This document shows positions 1 to 7,256 of a DNA stretch of 9,682 nt, piece by piece (within the stretch, counting starts at the first letter, position 1; every line of letters starts with the position of its first letter). Position numbers and translations under genes: made by a program. The notes beneath the pieces were generated by a model. That model made no database searches and had not been told where the DNA came from. It saw only the letters and a program-made list of their open reading frames with translations. This DNA comes from Gammaproteobacteria bacterium (GTDB taxonomy: Bacteria; Pseudomonadota; Gammaproteobacteria; Chromatiales; Chromatiaceae). Location of the stretch: positions 1-9,682 of the forward strand of contig JARFQQ010000196.1 of NCBI GenBank assembly GCA_029287695.1, given 5' to 3'.

Positions 1-533
1 GGACTGTCCTCATGTCTTTCGTTGCCGTTGCGCTGGCGGCGATTTATCCTTTCATGAAGCGCCATACACACATGCCGCAGCTCGTTCTCGGCATGGCCTT
101 TGGCTGGGCAGTTCCGATGGCTTTTACGGCGCTGCAGAACCAGGTGCCCGCTGTTGCCTGGGTGCTCTTCGCCTCGGCTGTCATCTGGGCTTTGATCTAC
201 GACACCATGTATGCGATGGTTGACCGTGAGGATGATCTTGGCATCGGTATCAAATCGACAGCGATCCTGTTCGGCCAATACGATCGTCTTGTCATCGGAT
301 TGCTTCAGATCCTGATGCTCGGGCTACTCGTACTCGCCGGGCTGCTGGCCGGTCTGGGTGTCTTCTACTGGCTTGGAGTGCTTGCCGGCGGTGGAATGTT
401 CCTCTACCAGCAGTGGTTGATCAGGGAGCGTGAACCGGATGGCTGCTTCCGCGGTTTCATGAACAACAACTGGTTCGGCATGACGATCTTTATCGCTATT
501 GCAGCAGACTATTACTTCGGAGCCCGGATATGA
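1..533 (+). CDS. ubiA: 4-hydroxybenzoate polyprenyltransferase UbiA, C-terminal part (cut by window start)
   Basis: This is the 3' part of an integral inner-membrane prenyltransferase that attaches the polyprenyl tail to 4-hydroxybenzoate, an early step of ubiquinone synthesis. The reading frame is open from base 3, so the gene begins upstream; about 177 residues are visible, compared with roughly 290 in the whole family. The second Asp-rich motif that binds Mg-diphosphate is intact as YDTMYAMVDREDD (about bases 198-236), followed by the family stretch GIKSTAILFGQYD. The first Asp-rich motif lies outside the window. Several hydrophobic segments alternate with short loops, and the C-terminal FMNNNWFG resembles the E. 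coli UbiA end. The stop codon overlaps the next start (ATGA), which suggests co-translation with the carboxypeptidase gene. The family assignment is firm; the N-terminus cannot be judged. Confidence 0.96.
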   Translation, partial: TVLMSFVAVALAAIYPFMKRHTHMPQLVLGMAFGWAVPMAFTALQNQVPAVAWVLFASAVIWALIYDTMYAMVDREDDLGIGIKSTAILFGQYDRLVIGLLQILMLGLLVLAGLLAGLGVFYWLGVLAGGGMFLYQQWLIREREPDGCFRGFMNNNWFGMTIFIAIAADYYFGARI

Positions 534-1762
534 AGTTTCTTTCCGCCTTCCTTGTGCTGTTCATCGTCATGGCAGCTTCACCGCTGATGGCGAAACAGAA
601 GGATCCGCTGCTTACTCTCGGGGAGTTGCCCAACGCAAGTCTGCTCTTCGAGGAGAATGGCAAGGAGGTGCTGTCCAAGCGTGCCGATCAGCCGATGGTG
701 CCGGCTTCCACAATCAAGCTGGTCACTGCACTCGCGGCGATCGGCAAGCTGGGTCTCGACTATCGCTTCACGACAGATTTCCACGTGGATAACAAAAAGC
801 AGCTCTGGGTGATCGGCTCCGGAGATCCTTTCATGGTCTCCGAGGAACTCGCGCTGGTCGCCGCCGCGCTGAAGGAGAGAGGTCTGACTGCCGTGAAAGG
901 CATCGTGCTCGACGGTTCCCGATACGGCGAGGACATCTTCATCGATGGCCGTACCGATACCGACAATCCCTACGATGCGCCGCTCTCGGCGCTCGCTGCC
1001 AACTTCAACACCGTCGCCTTCCAGCGTAAAAAGGGGAAAGGCCTGCTAAGGGCAGAGAAGCAGACACCTCTGACAAAAACAGCCCGCGAGCTCGGGGCAG
1101 TCAAGCTCAAGGGCTATGGTGCGAATCGCGTCAATCTCAAGACGCGCAAGCGAGCCGAAACCTACTTTGGCGAACTGCTGGTCGCCAAGCTTCGTGAAGC
1201 CGGTATCAGCGTCAAGGAGGGTGAGAAGATCCGGTTCGCGAGATGGAGCGGCAACGACAAGCCTTTCTACCGCCATGAGAACAGCCGGGATCTGCGCCAG
1301 ATCATCAAGTCGATGCTCGCCAGTTCGAGCAATTTCATTGCCAACACGCTTTTTCTCTACATGGCTGACAAGGGAAACGGCAATGCGCTGGAAATGGCAG
1401 AGGCGCGCCTGGAGATGCAGCGCTGGGTGAAGCGCGAGTTCGGTTGGAAGAACTACTCCATTATCGAGGGCTCCGGCCTGTCACGCGGCAACAAGCTCAG
1501 CGCGCGTCAGATGCTGCAAGCTGTCAAGGCCTTCGAACCCTATCGTGAGCTCATGCCGCGCTACAAGGGAAAGGTGCTCGCCAAGACAGGGACTTTGCGT
1601 GGCGTCAGCTGTTATGCAGGCTTTGTGAACCGAAAGGGGACATGGCAACCTTTTTGTCTCTTGATCAACCAGCAGGTGGGTGGTGCCTTTCGCAAGCATG
1701 TCGCCGAGGCGATGGCTGACAGAAAGCGGTTGCCTGCACTTTGCGACAGTATCAGATGCTGA
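530..1762 (+). CDS. dacB: D-alanyl-D-alanine carboxypeptidase/endopeptidase, PBP4 (peptidase S13) family
   Basis: This is probably a periplasmic low-molecular-mass penicillin-binding protein that trims or cleaves peptidoglycan stem peptides. All three active-site motifs are visible: S60-T-I-K63 (nucleophile Ser60), S266-S-N268 and K352-T-G354. Supporting PBP4 landmarks are GSGDP near residue 98 and EGSGLSRG near 313, the latter with Glu where Asp is usual. Residues 1-21 form a signal peptide ending SPLMA. At 410 residues it is shorter than E. coli PBP4 (477), so the inserted domain after the first motif is probably reduced. The start fits because GGAG at 519-522 sits 7 nt before the ATG, which itself overlaps the ubiA stop. 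The gene runs into ggt with a 7-bp overlap. The family is secure; whether carboxypeptidase or endopeptidase activity dominates cannot be told. Confidence 0.9.
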   Translation: MKFLSAFLVLFIVMAASPLMAKQKDPLLTLGELPNASLLFEENGKEVLSKRADQPMVPASTIKLVTALAAIGKLGLDYRFTTDFHVDNKKQLWVIGSGDPFMVSEELALVAAALKERGLTAVKGIVLDGSRYGEDIFIDGRTDTDNPYDAPLSALAANFNTVAFQRKKGKGLLRAEKQTPLTKTARELGAVKLKGYGANRVNLKTRKRAETYFGELLVAKLREAGISVKEGEKIRFARWSGNDKPFYRHENSRDLRQIIKSMLASSSNFIANTLFLYMADKGNGNALEMAEARLEMQRWVKREFGWKNYSIIEGSGLSRGNKLSARQMLQAVKAFEPYRELMPRYKGKVLAKTGTLRGVSCYAGFVNRKGTWQPFCLLINQQVGGAFRKHVAEAMADRKRLPALCDSIRC

Positions 1763-3468
1763 CCAGATCAGGACTGCTTTCACTTCTTTTCACGCTGCTG
1801 CTGCCCGCGGCAGTACTGGCCGGAAAATGGACAGCGCCACCGGCTGCCGCCATCGCTTCAGCGCATCCGGCCGCGACAGAGGCCGGCATGCGTATTCTCC
1901 GGCAGGGCGGCAACGCCTTCGATGCGGCGGTCACTGTGACAGCCGTACTGGCCGTGGCAGAACCCTACTCCTCGGGTATTGGCGGCGGTGGATTTTACCT
2001 GCTGCACAAAGCCGGAGATGGCCTGACAAGCATGCTCGATGCGCGCGAGAGAGCACCCTTTGAAGCGACCCGGGACATGTATCTCGACAGTGATGGCGAG
2101 CCCACCAGTGCTTCACTCGAGGGGCCATTGTCTGCGGGCATCCCCGGTATTCCCGCTGCACTTGTCGAGCTTGCGAATGCCCATGGTCGATTGCCGTTGC
2201 AACAGACCTTGCAACCAGCGATCGAGATCGCCAGCGGAGGTTTTGCTGTCGACGAACATTACCGACGAATGGCCAATATGCGACTCGAGCTGCTGCAGCG
2301 CTACCCGCAAACAGCTGCCATCTTTCTGCATGAGAACCAGGTGCCGCCTCTCGGTCACGTGGTTCGACAGCCGGATCTCGCCGGGACGCTATCGCGCATC
2401 GCGGCCTATGGCAACACCGGATTCTATTCGCCGCTGGCCTCAGGTGACATGGTCGAACAGATCCGTCGTGATGGTGGTATCTGGTCCCTCAGCGATCTCG
2501 CCGGCTACCGGCTCCTCTACCGGGAACCTGTGACGACACACTACCGGGGATGGCGAGTCACCTCGGCGGCACCGCCCTCGTCAGGCGGCATCGCGCTGGC
2601 CACCATGTTTGCGATCCTCTCGCACTACGACCTGGAGAGCATGAGCGAGGGGCAACGCTACCACCATATCATCGAGGCGATGCGTCACGCCTATCGTGAT
2701 CGTGCTGAATACCTGGGTGACCCGGATCATGTTCAGGTTCCGGTCGACAAGCTTCTCTCTGAGGAGCATGTCCGCTCGAAACTTGACTGGATCAGTTCGG
2801 ACGAGGCGACACCCAGCGCTTCCTTGCCGCCTGTCCCGGTTGAGGGCGCCAGGGGGACGGATACGACACACTTTTCCATCCTTGACGGGGAGGGCAACCG
2901 TGTATCGGCAACCCTCAGTATCAATTACCCGTTCGGTTCCGGTTACGTGATTCCCGGCACCGGTATTCTGCTGAACGACGAGATGGACGACTTCTCCGCA
3001 AAGCCGGGCTCGCCGAATGGCTATGGCCTTGTTGGTGCCGAGGCCAATGCTATCGCGCCCGGCAAGCGCCCCCTGTCGAGCATGTCACCGACTTTTCTCG
3101 AGCATGAGGAGAGGCTGGTTATTCTGGGCACGCCCGGAGGCAGCCGCATCATCACCATGGTCCTGCTCGGAGCACTCGAGGCGATGCGCGGGGGAACGGC
3201 AGAGCAGGTTGCAAGCCTGAGGCGGCTGCATCACCAGTACCTGCCCGACAGAGTCGTATTCGAGGAAGGGGCCATTAGTGGCAGTGTTGCGGATGAACTG
3301 ACACTGCTTGGTCATGAGTTGCAGCAGCAGGAGAGCCCTTACGGGAACATGCAGGTTGTGATCTGGGACAAGGAAATCGGCCAGGTCGATGCGGCAAGTG
3401 ATCCGCGCGGAGCCGGAAGCGCTGCCGTGCTGCCGAGGCTCAGTGTTGCCAGGGCTGCCGCGAACTAG
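1756..3468 (+). CDS. ggt: Gamma-glutamyltransferase (glutathione hydrolase), periplasmic
   Basis: This is an N-terminal-nucleophile enzyme that cleaves or transfers the gamma-glutamyl group of glutathione and related peptides in the periplasm. It is made as a proenzyme that cuts itself before the catalytic Thr. That Thr is T370 in GTDTTHFS (bases 2863-2865), dividing it into large and small subunits. Other family marks are DARERAP (substrate carboxylate-binding Arg), PPSSGG, NDEMDDFSAKPG (including the lid-loop region), KRPLSSMSPT and TPGGSRIIT. Residues 1-22 form a signal peptide ending AVLA. I place the start at the ATG at 1756, overlapping dacB by 7 bp; an in-frame TTG at 1741 would add five residues ahead of the signal peptide. 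No clear ribosome site precedes either, so coupling to dacB translation is likely. The 570-residue length is normal. Convergent bamE begins 9 bp after the stop. Confidence 0.95.
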   Translation: MLTRSGLLSLLFTLLLPAAVLAGKWTAPPAAAIASAHPAATEAGMRILRQGGNAFDAAVTVTAVLAVAEPYSSGIGGGGFYLLHKAGDGLTSMLDARERAPFEATRDMYLDSDGEPTSASLEGPLSAGIPGIPAALVELANAHGRLPLQQTLQPAIEIASGGFAVDEHYRRMANMRLELLQRYPQTAAIFLHENQVPPLGHVVRQPDLAGTLSRIAAYGNTGFYSPLASGDMVEQIRRDGGIWSLSDLAGYRLLYREPVTTHYRGWRVTSAAPPSSGGIALATMFAILSHYDLESMSEGQRYHHIIEAMRHAYRDRAEYLGDPDHVQVPVDKLLSEEHVRSKLDWISSDEATPSASLPPVPVEGARGTDTTHFSILDGEGNRVSATLSINYPFGSGYVIPGTGILLNDEMDDFSAKPGSPNGYGLVGAEANAIAPGKRPLSSMSPTFLEHEERLVILGTPGGSRIITMVLLGALEAMRGGTAEQVASLRRLHHQYLPDRVVFEEGAISGSVADELTLLGHELQQQESPYGNMQVVIWDKEIGQVDAASDPRGAGSAAVLPRLSVARAAAN

Positions 3469-3477
3469 CCCCGGTTA

Positions 3478-3948
3478 TCAATTACCGTCGAGGCCCACGC
3501 TGTCGAGCGTCCTGCGAAACAGCCCCTTTCCCCGGTAATCAGGCACGTCGACGACGACCCGCTTCTCTTCGTCGTTGATGGACTGTTCCGGCTCATAATC
3601 GCCCGTGATGCGGTCGAGGTAGCCATCCTCGAAATGAAATGTCAGTGTCTTGAGCACTGCTTCCTCGCCGGGAACCTTGAGCCAGTAGAGATAGTCCCAG
3701 CGTTCCTGGTGAAAAATGTCCACGAGTGAGGGTGTGCCGAGTTCCTGCCGGACCTCTTCCCTGGACATGCCGACCTGAATCATGTCGAGCTGCCGCTGGC
3801 TGAGGACATTTCCCTGCTGTATTGTCTGCTTGTGGACCAGGGACCAGCCGGATGCGGTTTCAGTCGCTGCGTCAGTTGCCTTGTTGACGGAAGAGCAGCC
3901 GCTCATTGCAGCTATCCCAATCAGGCACAAGAGTAACGGTTTATGCAT
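3478..3948 (-). CDS. bamE: Outer membrane protein assembly factor BamE (SmpA/OmlA lipoprotein)
   Basis: This is a small lipoprotein of the BAM complex, which folds beta-barrel proteins into the outer membrane. The protein has 156 residues. Its N-terminal signal ends in a lipobox-like MSGC with Cys18 as the lipidated residue; Met at -3 is less usual than Leu. The BamE domain follows, from IQQGNVLSQ (about 44-52) through the hallmark VGMSREEVRQELGTP, with RWDYLYWLK next and a closing strand around LTFHFEDGYLDRITGDYEP. A charged C-terminal tail (from about residue 123) goes beyond the core. The gene is divergent from fur, a pairing known from Pseudomonas (omlA-fur). A GGAGG on the minus strand (3965-3969) lies 16 nt before the ATG, farther than ideal. 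The assignment is confident; the exact start is slightly less so. Confidence 0.93.
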   Translation of the reverse strand: MHKPLLLCLIGIAAMSGCSSVNKATDAATETASGWSLVHKQTIQQGNVLSQRQLDMIQVGMSREEVRQELGTPSLVDIFHQERWDYLYWLKVPGEEAVLKTLTFHFEDGYLDRITGDYEPEQSINDEEKRVVVDVPDYRGKGLFRRTLDSVGLDGN

Positions 3949-4025
3949 CTGGATTTTCTGGTAACCTCCAACTTGACGACGCTACTATACAGCAAAGAAC
4001 GCCTCTTCGACAGACAAGCAAGCCG
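3949..4025. promoter_or_regulatory. Divergent bamE/fur intergenic region with weak promoter elements
   Basis: These 77 bases must hold the 5' signals of both bamE (minus) and fur (plus). A TATAGT reading on the minus strand (3984-3989) is a reasonable -10 for bamE, but no good -35 lies 16-18 bp upstream of it. On the plus strand TACTAT (3983-3988) could be a -10 for fur, again without a convincing -35; the TTGACG at 3973-3978 is only 4 bp away and cannot pair with it. I do not see a Fur-box-like repeat of GATAAT hexamers. The fur start has no strong Shine-Dalgarno sequence. Promoter presence is inferred from gene arrangement more than from motifs. Confidence 0.4.
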
Positions 4026-4448
4026 ATGGATAACAATGACATACGCCAGGCCGGCCTGAAGGTCACGCTTCCCCGCGTGAAGATTCTGGAAATTCTCGAG
4101 AAGAGTGAACAGAAGCACCTCAGCGCTGAAGATGTCTACAGGGTACTGCTCGAGAACGGAGAAGAGATCGGCCTTGCCACGGTTTATCGCGTGCTGACCC
4201 AGTTCGAGAGCGCGGGGCTGGTGCAGCGGCACAACTTCGAGGGCGGCCATTCCGTGTTCGAGCTCGATCGCGGCTCGCACCATGACCACATCGTCTGTCT
4301 CGACTGCGGCCACGTCGAGGAATTTTTCGATGAGACCATCGAGGAGTGCCAGCAGAGGATGGCAAGCAAGCTCGGCTTCGAGCTCGCGGATCACTCCATG
4401 GTTCTATACGCAAAATGCATGCGGGAAGACTGCCCGAACCGCAAGTAA
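4026..4448 (+). CDS. fur: Ferric uptake regulator Fur
   Basis: This dimeric metal-dependent repressor controls iron uptake and related genes. The 140-residue protein begins MDNNDIRQAGLKVTLPR, almost the E. coli start, which is why I use the ATG at 4026 although the frame stays open upstream to 3906. The winged-helix DNA-binding domain contains GEEIGLATVYRVLTQF (45-60) and RHNFEGG (68-74). Metal ligands are in the expected places: H31, E79, the cluster H85-H-D87-H88, E106 and H123. Structural zinc cysteine pairs are C91/C94 and C131/C136. The C-terminus lacks the His-rich tail of E. coli Fur. It is divergent from bamE and convergent with recN. The function is secure. Confidence 0.97.
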   Translation: MDNNDIRQAGLKVTLPRVKILEILEKSEQKHLSAEDVYRVLLENGEEIGLATVYRVLTQFESAGLVQRHNFEGGHSVFELDRGSHHDHIVCLDCGHVEEFFDETIEECQQRMASKLGFELADHSMVLYAKCMREDCPNRK

Positions 4449-4605
4449 GCCCGGAATTCCCCCCTCACTCACTATTCACTCTCAAGAGCAGGCGAACACG
4501 AGGCTGATGAAATCCCTCTTCGTGTGATGCGGCCGTCCCGGGTTCAGGAGATGGCGAGCAATATCCGGCTGCCTGCCGGAGACGCTCTTCGCTAATCTGT
4601 CCGAT
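4449..4605. other. Convergent fur/recN intergenic region
   Basis: This 157-base stretch separates the ends of fur and recN. It should contain the 3' ends of both transcripts. Two small inverted repeats are visible: CACGA (4497-4501) with TCGTG (4520-4524), and TCCGGC (4564-4569) with GCCGGA (4575-4580). Neither is followed by a run of T on the strand it would serve. I see no open reading frame of note, tRNA-like structure or repeat. Confidence 0.5.
4564..4580 (-). terminator. Possible weak terminator hairpin after recN
   Basis: A perfect 6-bp stem (TCCGGC/GCCGGA) with a 5-base loop lies about 26 bp beyond the recN stop. On the minus strand it is followed by TATTGCT, so a proper T-tract is missing. 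It may stabilise a 3' end rather than terminate by itself. Confidence 0.25.
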
Positions 4606-6276
4606 TCAGCTGGCTGTCTTGAGGATCATCTCGCGTGCGTGATCGAGCGTTGTCTGCGTCAGTTCGACACCACCGAGCATGCGCGCGATCTCGACAACAC
4701 GTTTCTCCTCGTCGAGAGGGGTAATGCTTGTCCAGCTGCCAGCATCGCCGCTTTCTTTCTCCACGCGCAGATGGTTGTGTGCCTGCGCCGCAACCTGTGG
4801 AAGATGCGTCACGCAGAGGATCTGGCGTTGTCCGCCCAGCTGGCGCAGCAAGCTGCCGACAATTTCCGCCACGCCACCACCGATACCGACATCAACCTCG
4901 TCGAAAATCAGGGTTGGAATGGTCGAATAGCCGATGGTAGCGACCTGGATCGCGAGACTGATACGCGAGAGCTCCCCGCCTGATGCAATCCTCGTCAGGG
5001 GCTGTGGAGGTTGCCCGGCATTCGTCGTGATCATGAACTCGACGCTTTCCAGCCCGTGTTCCCCGGGTTGTCCGCCGGCGGACTCAACGAGGCTGATGGA
5101 AAATGTACCCTTTGGCATCGACAGCGTCTGCATGGTTTGCGTTACCTGCAGGGCGAGTGCTTTCGCGGCCTTTGCGCGCGCCCTGCCAAGTTTCCGGGCG
5201 AGGCTTATCCACTCTTCAGCCAATGTGGCCTGCTCCCGCCTCAGTTGCTCCAGCTGTTCTCCGCTGTTTTCAATCGATGTGAGTTGTGTCTCCAGTTGTT
5301 CAAGATGCGCGGCAAGCTCTTCAGGCTCGATGCGATGTTTGCGTGCTGCCTGCAGCAGGTTGCTCATACGGATATCGATTTCCTGCAGACGATGCGGATC
5401 CTGTTCGATGGAATCGGCGTAATGCTGCAGGAGTGGTGCAGACTCGTCGATTTCGATCAGCGCGCTGTTCAGCATCGCAAGCGCATCCGCAGGCAGCTCC
5501 TCATCGCTCTGGACCATCCTGCCCGACAGGATGACAGCGCGTTGCAGCAGGTCTCTTGCACCTTCGTCCTCGTAGAGCAGCGACAGGAGTTGCTGGCTGT
5601 CGGCGAGCAGGCTCCCGGCATTGCCCAGGCGTTTCTGTTCCTGCTCCAGTGCAGGCCATTCGCCTGGCTTGAGATCGAGCTGCTGCAGTTCATCGACCTG
5701 GAATCGCAGCAGGTCCATTCGCGAGTCGCGCTCCTGCTGCGCCTGCTCCAGGCTCTCGACCCTCTTCCCAAGTGCTTTCCAGTCCCTCCAGCAGGTTGCA
5801 AGCGCTGCAGCGAGCTTTGCGTTACCTGCAAAGGCATCGAGCAGTTCCCGCTGGTGACTGCGATGCATCAGCGACTGGTGCGCATGCTGCCCATGAATAT
5901 CGACGAGCTGACTGCCCAGCGCAGCGAGGGTCCCCAGCGTGACAGGCGTCCCGTTGATGAAGGCGCGTGAACGCCCCTTTCTGCTGATGATTCGGCGTAG
6001 CAGGCATTCACCGGCATCGTCGAGTTCATTTGATTCGAGCCACGTGCAGATTTCAGGCAACCGCGCCAGATCGAATTCCGCGGTGATCTCCGCTTTCTCG
6101 CTGCCGTGACGGATCAGCGAACTGTCTGCCTTGTCCCCGAGTACGAGCCCCAGCGCATCGATAAGGATCGACTTGCCCGCGCCTGTCTCTCCGGTCAGGA
6201 CGCTCATGCCGGAATCGAGTTCGAGCTGTAGTGACTCGACCGTGACGAGATTGCGAATCGAGAGGCTCGAGAGCAT
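4606..6276 (-). CDS. recN: DNA repair protein RecN (SMC-like ATPase)
   Basis: RecN is a cytoplasmic SMC-family ATPase that acts with RecA in double-strand break repair. The 556-residue protein has the expected order: an N-terminal ATPase half with Walker A GETGAGKS (29-36) and the RecN-typical LVDIHGQHAHQSL (124-136), a long central segment rich in Leu, Glu and Gln (about 160-375) predicted to form the coiled coil, then the C-terminal half with signature SGGELSR (432-438), Walker B LIFDEVD (456-462) and the switch region THLPQVAAQ (490-498). The length is normal. It starts 2 bp after nadK on the same strand, so the two are almost certainly co-transcribed and may be translationally coupled. 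In many bacteria recN is SOS-controlled; I see no LexA-like site immediately upstream because nadK occupies that position. Confidence 0.97.
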   Translation of the reverse strand: MLSSLSIRNLVTVESLQLELDSGMSVLTGETGAGKSILIDALGLVLGDKADSSLIRHGSEKAEITAEFDLARLPEICTWLESNELDDAGECLLRRIISRKGRSRAFINGTPVTLGTLAALGSQLVDIHGQHAHQSLMHRSHQRELLDAFAGNAKLAAALATCWRDWKALGKRVESLEQAQQERDSRMDLLRFQVDELQQLDLKPGEWPALEQEQKRLGNAGSLLADSQQLLSLLYEDEGARDLLQRAVILSGRMVQSDEELPADALAMLNSALIEIDESAPLLQHYADSIEQDPHRLQEIDIRMSNLLQAARKHRIEPEELAAHLEQLETQLTSIENSGEQLEQLRREQATLAEEWISLARKLGRARAKAAKALALQVTQTMQTLSMPKGTFSISLVESAGGQPGEHGLESVEFMITTNAGQPPQPLTRIASGGELSRISLAIQVATIGYSTIPTLIFDEVDVGIGGGVAEIVGSLLRQLGGQRQILCVTHLPQVAAQAHNHLRVEKESGDAGSWTSITPLDEEKRVVEIARMLGGVELTQTTLDHAREMILKTAS

Positions 6277-6278
6277 GG

Positions 6279-7151
6279 CTATTGGCGGCGTCCGCCCCAG
6301 TCGAGCTTGTTGCGCAGGACTTTGAAATGGTCATGCCCCGCAGGGTGAAGCAGGCGGGCAGGATGTTCCGCCTTGGAGATGAGCAGGCGGCTGTCTGCCG
6401 CCATCTCGAGTGTGGTTTGTCCATCGCAGGTCACGCGAACATCATTGGCCGTTGTACGGCCGCAAAGCCGCAGTTCAATCGTCGAGGAGCCGCTCACCAT
6501 GATCGGCCTGTTGCTCAATGCATGCGGGCAGATCGGTACCAGCAGGATGGCATCGAGATCGGGATAGACCAGCGGGCCGCCACCGGAGAGGGCATAGGCC
6601 GTGGAGCCGGTCGGTGTCGAGATAATAATCCCGTCGGATCGCTGCGATTCCACGAAACGGCCATTGATCCAGAGCTCGAACTCGATCATGCGCGCCGTCA
6701 GCCACTTGTGCAGCACGACGTCATTGAGGGCCAGATTGTCACTGGCCATCTCGCCTGCGCTGTTCTCGAGACGCGTTCGCAGAAGGAAGCGCGGGTCCTC
6801 CTCGAAGTTGCCAGCCAGTATCCGGTCGATACTCCCGAGCATTTCATCGGCAGCGATATCGGCCAGGAAACCCAGGCGGCCGCGATTGACCCCCACGATA
6901 GGCACATCATAGGGCGCAAGGATGCGCGCGGTATGCAGGAGGGTGCCATCGCCACCGATGACGACAACCAGGTCTGATGTTTCAGCAAGCGTATCGAGTG
7001 ATGCCATGCGGCAGCCCGGCAGGTGTTCCTCAAGGCGTTCGTCGAGTGTCAGCTGCTCGCCGCGTTCTTGCAGATGTCGCCAGAGACGCTCCAGCAGGGA
7101 GGCAAGTTGCTGGTCGTGGGATTTCCCGGTAATGCCGATGTGTCTGAACAA
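6279..7151 (-). CDS. nadK: NAD kinase (ATP- or polyphosphate-NAD kinase)
   Basis: This enzyme phosphorylates NAD to NADP in the cytoplasm and is normally essential. The 290-residue protein has the family motifs: GGDGT (66-70) in the nucleotide-binding loop, the VGVNRGRLGFL segment (86-96), LND (142-144), and the glycine-rich TPTGSTAYALSGGGP (179-193). The start is a TTG (7149-7151). No in-frame ATG or GTG exists between it and an upstream in-frame stop, and the resulting N-terminus (FRHIGITGK) aligns with the usual beginning of proteobacterial NAD kinases. No strong ribosome site precedes it. The stop is 2 bp before the recN ATG. In many relatives grpE or hrcA sits upstream of nadK; here the EF-hand genes do instead. 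Confidence 0.96.
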   Translation of the reverse strand: MFRHIGITGKSHDQQLASLLERLWRHLQERGEQLTLDERLEEHLPGCRMASLDTLAETSDLVVVIGGDGTLLHTARILAPYDVPIVGVNRGRLGFLADIAADEMLGSIDRILAGNFEEDPRFLLRTRLENSAGEMASDNLALNDVVLHKWLTARMIEFELWINGRFVESQRSDGIIISTPTGSTAYALSGGGPLVYPDLDAILLVPICPHALSNRPIMVSGSSTIELRLCGRTTANDVRVTCDGQTTLEMAADSRLLISKAEHPARLLHPAGHDHFKVLRNKLDWGGRRQ

Positions 7152-7256
7152 GGCTGGAGTCCGGCTGTGGTTAACGATTCGAAATTACCATGCCGGGCCC
7201 TGTGCGTCTAACCATCTCTGGCACTGCGGAGAGCAGTCGCTCCCCGCAGTATGCCT
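7152..7256. other. Intergenic region between the EF-hand gene and nadK
   Basis: This 105-base gap holds a strong hairpin (7223-7250) just after the EF-hand gene stop and the presumed nadK promoter. On the minus strand TTAGAC lies 16 bp from GGTAAT, a poor but possible -35/-10 pair for nadK. The palindrome TTCGAA also occurs here. The promoter guess is weak. Confidence 0.35.
7223..7250 (-). terminator. 12-bp hairpin after the repeat-containing EF-hand gene
   Basis: On the minus strand ACTGCGG-GGAGC pairs with GCTCT-CCGCAGT around a 4-base loop (GACT), giving a 12-bp stem with one G-U pair. It begins 6 bp after the stop codon. The stem is strong, but the downstream sequence (GCCAGAGATGG) has no T-run, so it is either a Rho-independent terminator lacking its tract or an mRNA 3'-stabilising structure. 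It separates the EF-hand unit from nadK. Confidence 0.5.

Noticed and set aside
1741..1755. TTG at 1741 as the ggt start
   Set aside because: It adds five residues before a signal peptide that is complete from the ATG at 1756, and has no ribosome site.
3973..3990. TTGACG plus TACTAT as a fur promoter
   Set aside because: The two hexamers are only 4 bp apart, far below the 16-18 bp needed.
3906..4025. Upstream extension of fur to 3906
   Set aside because: It would overlap bamE and add 40 residues absent from the family; the ATG at 4026 matches the known Fur N-terminus.
5011..5970. Plus-strand open frame of 319 codons opposite recN
   Set aside because: It lies wholly inside recN, has no recognisable domain, and reflects the codon bias of the opposite strand.
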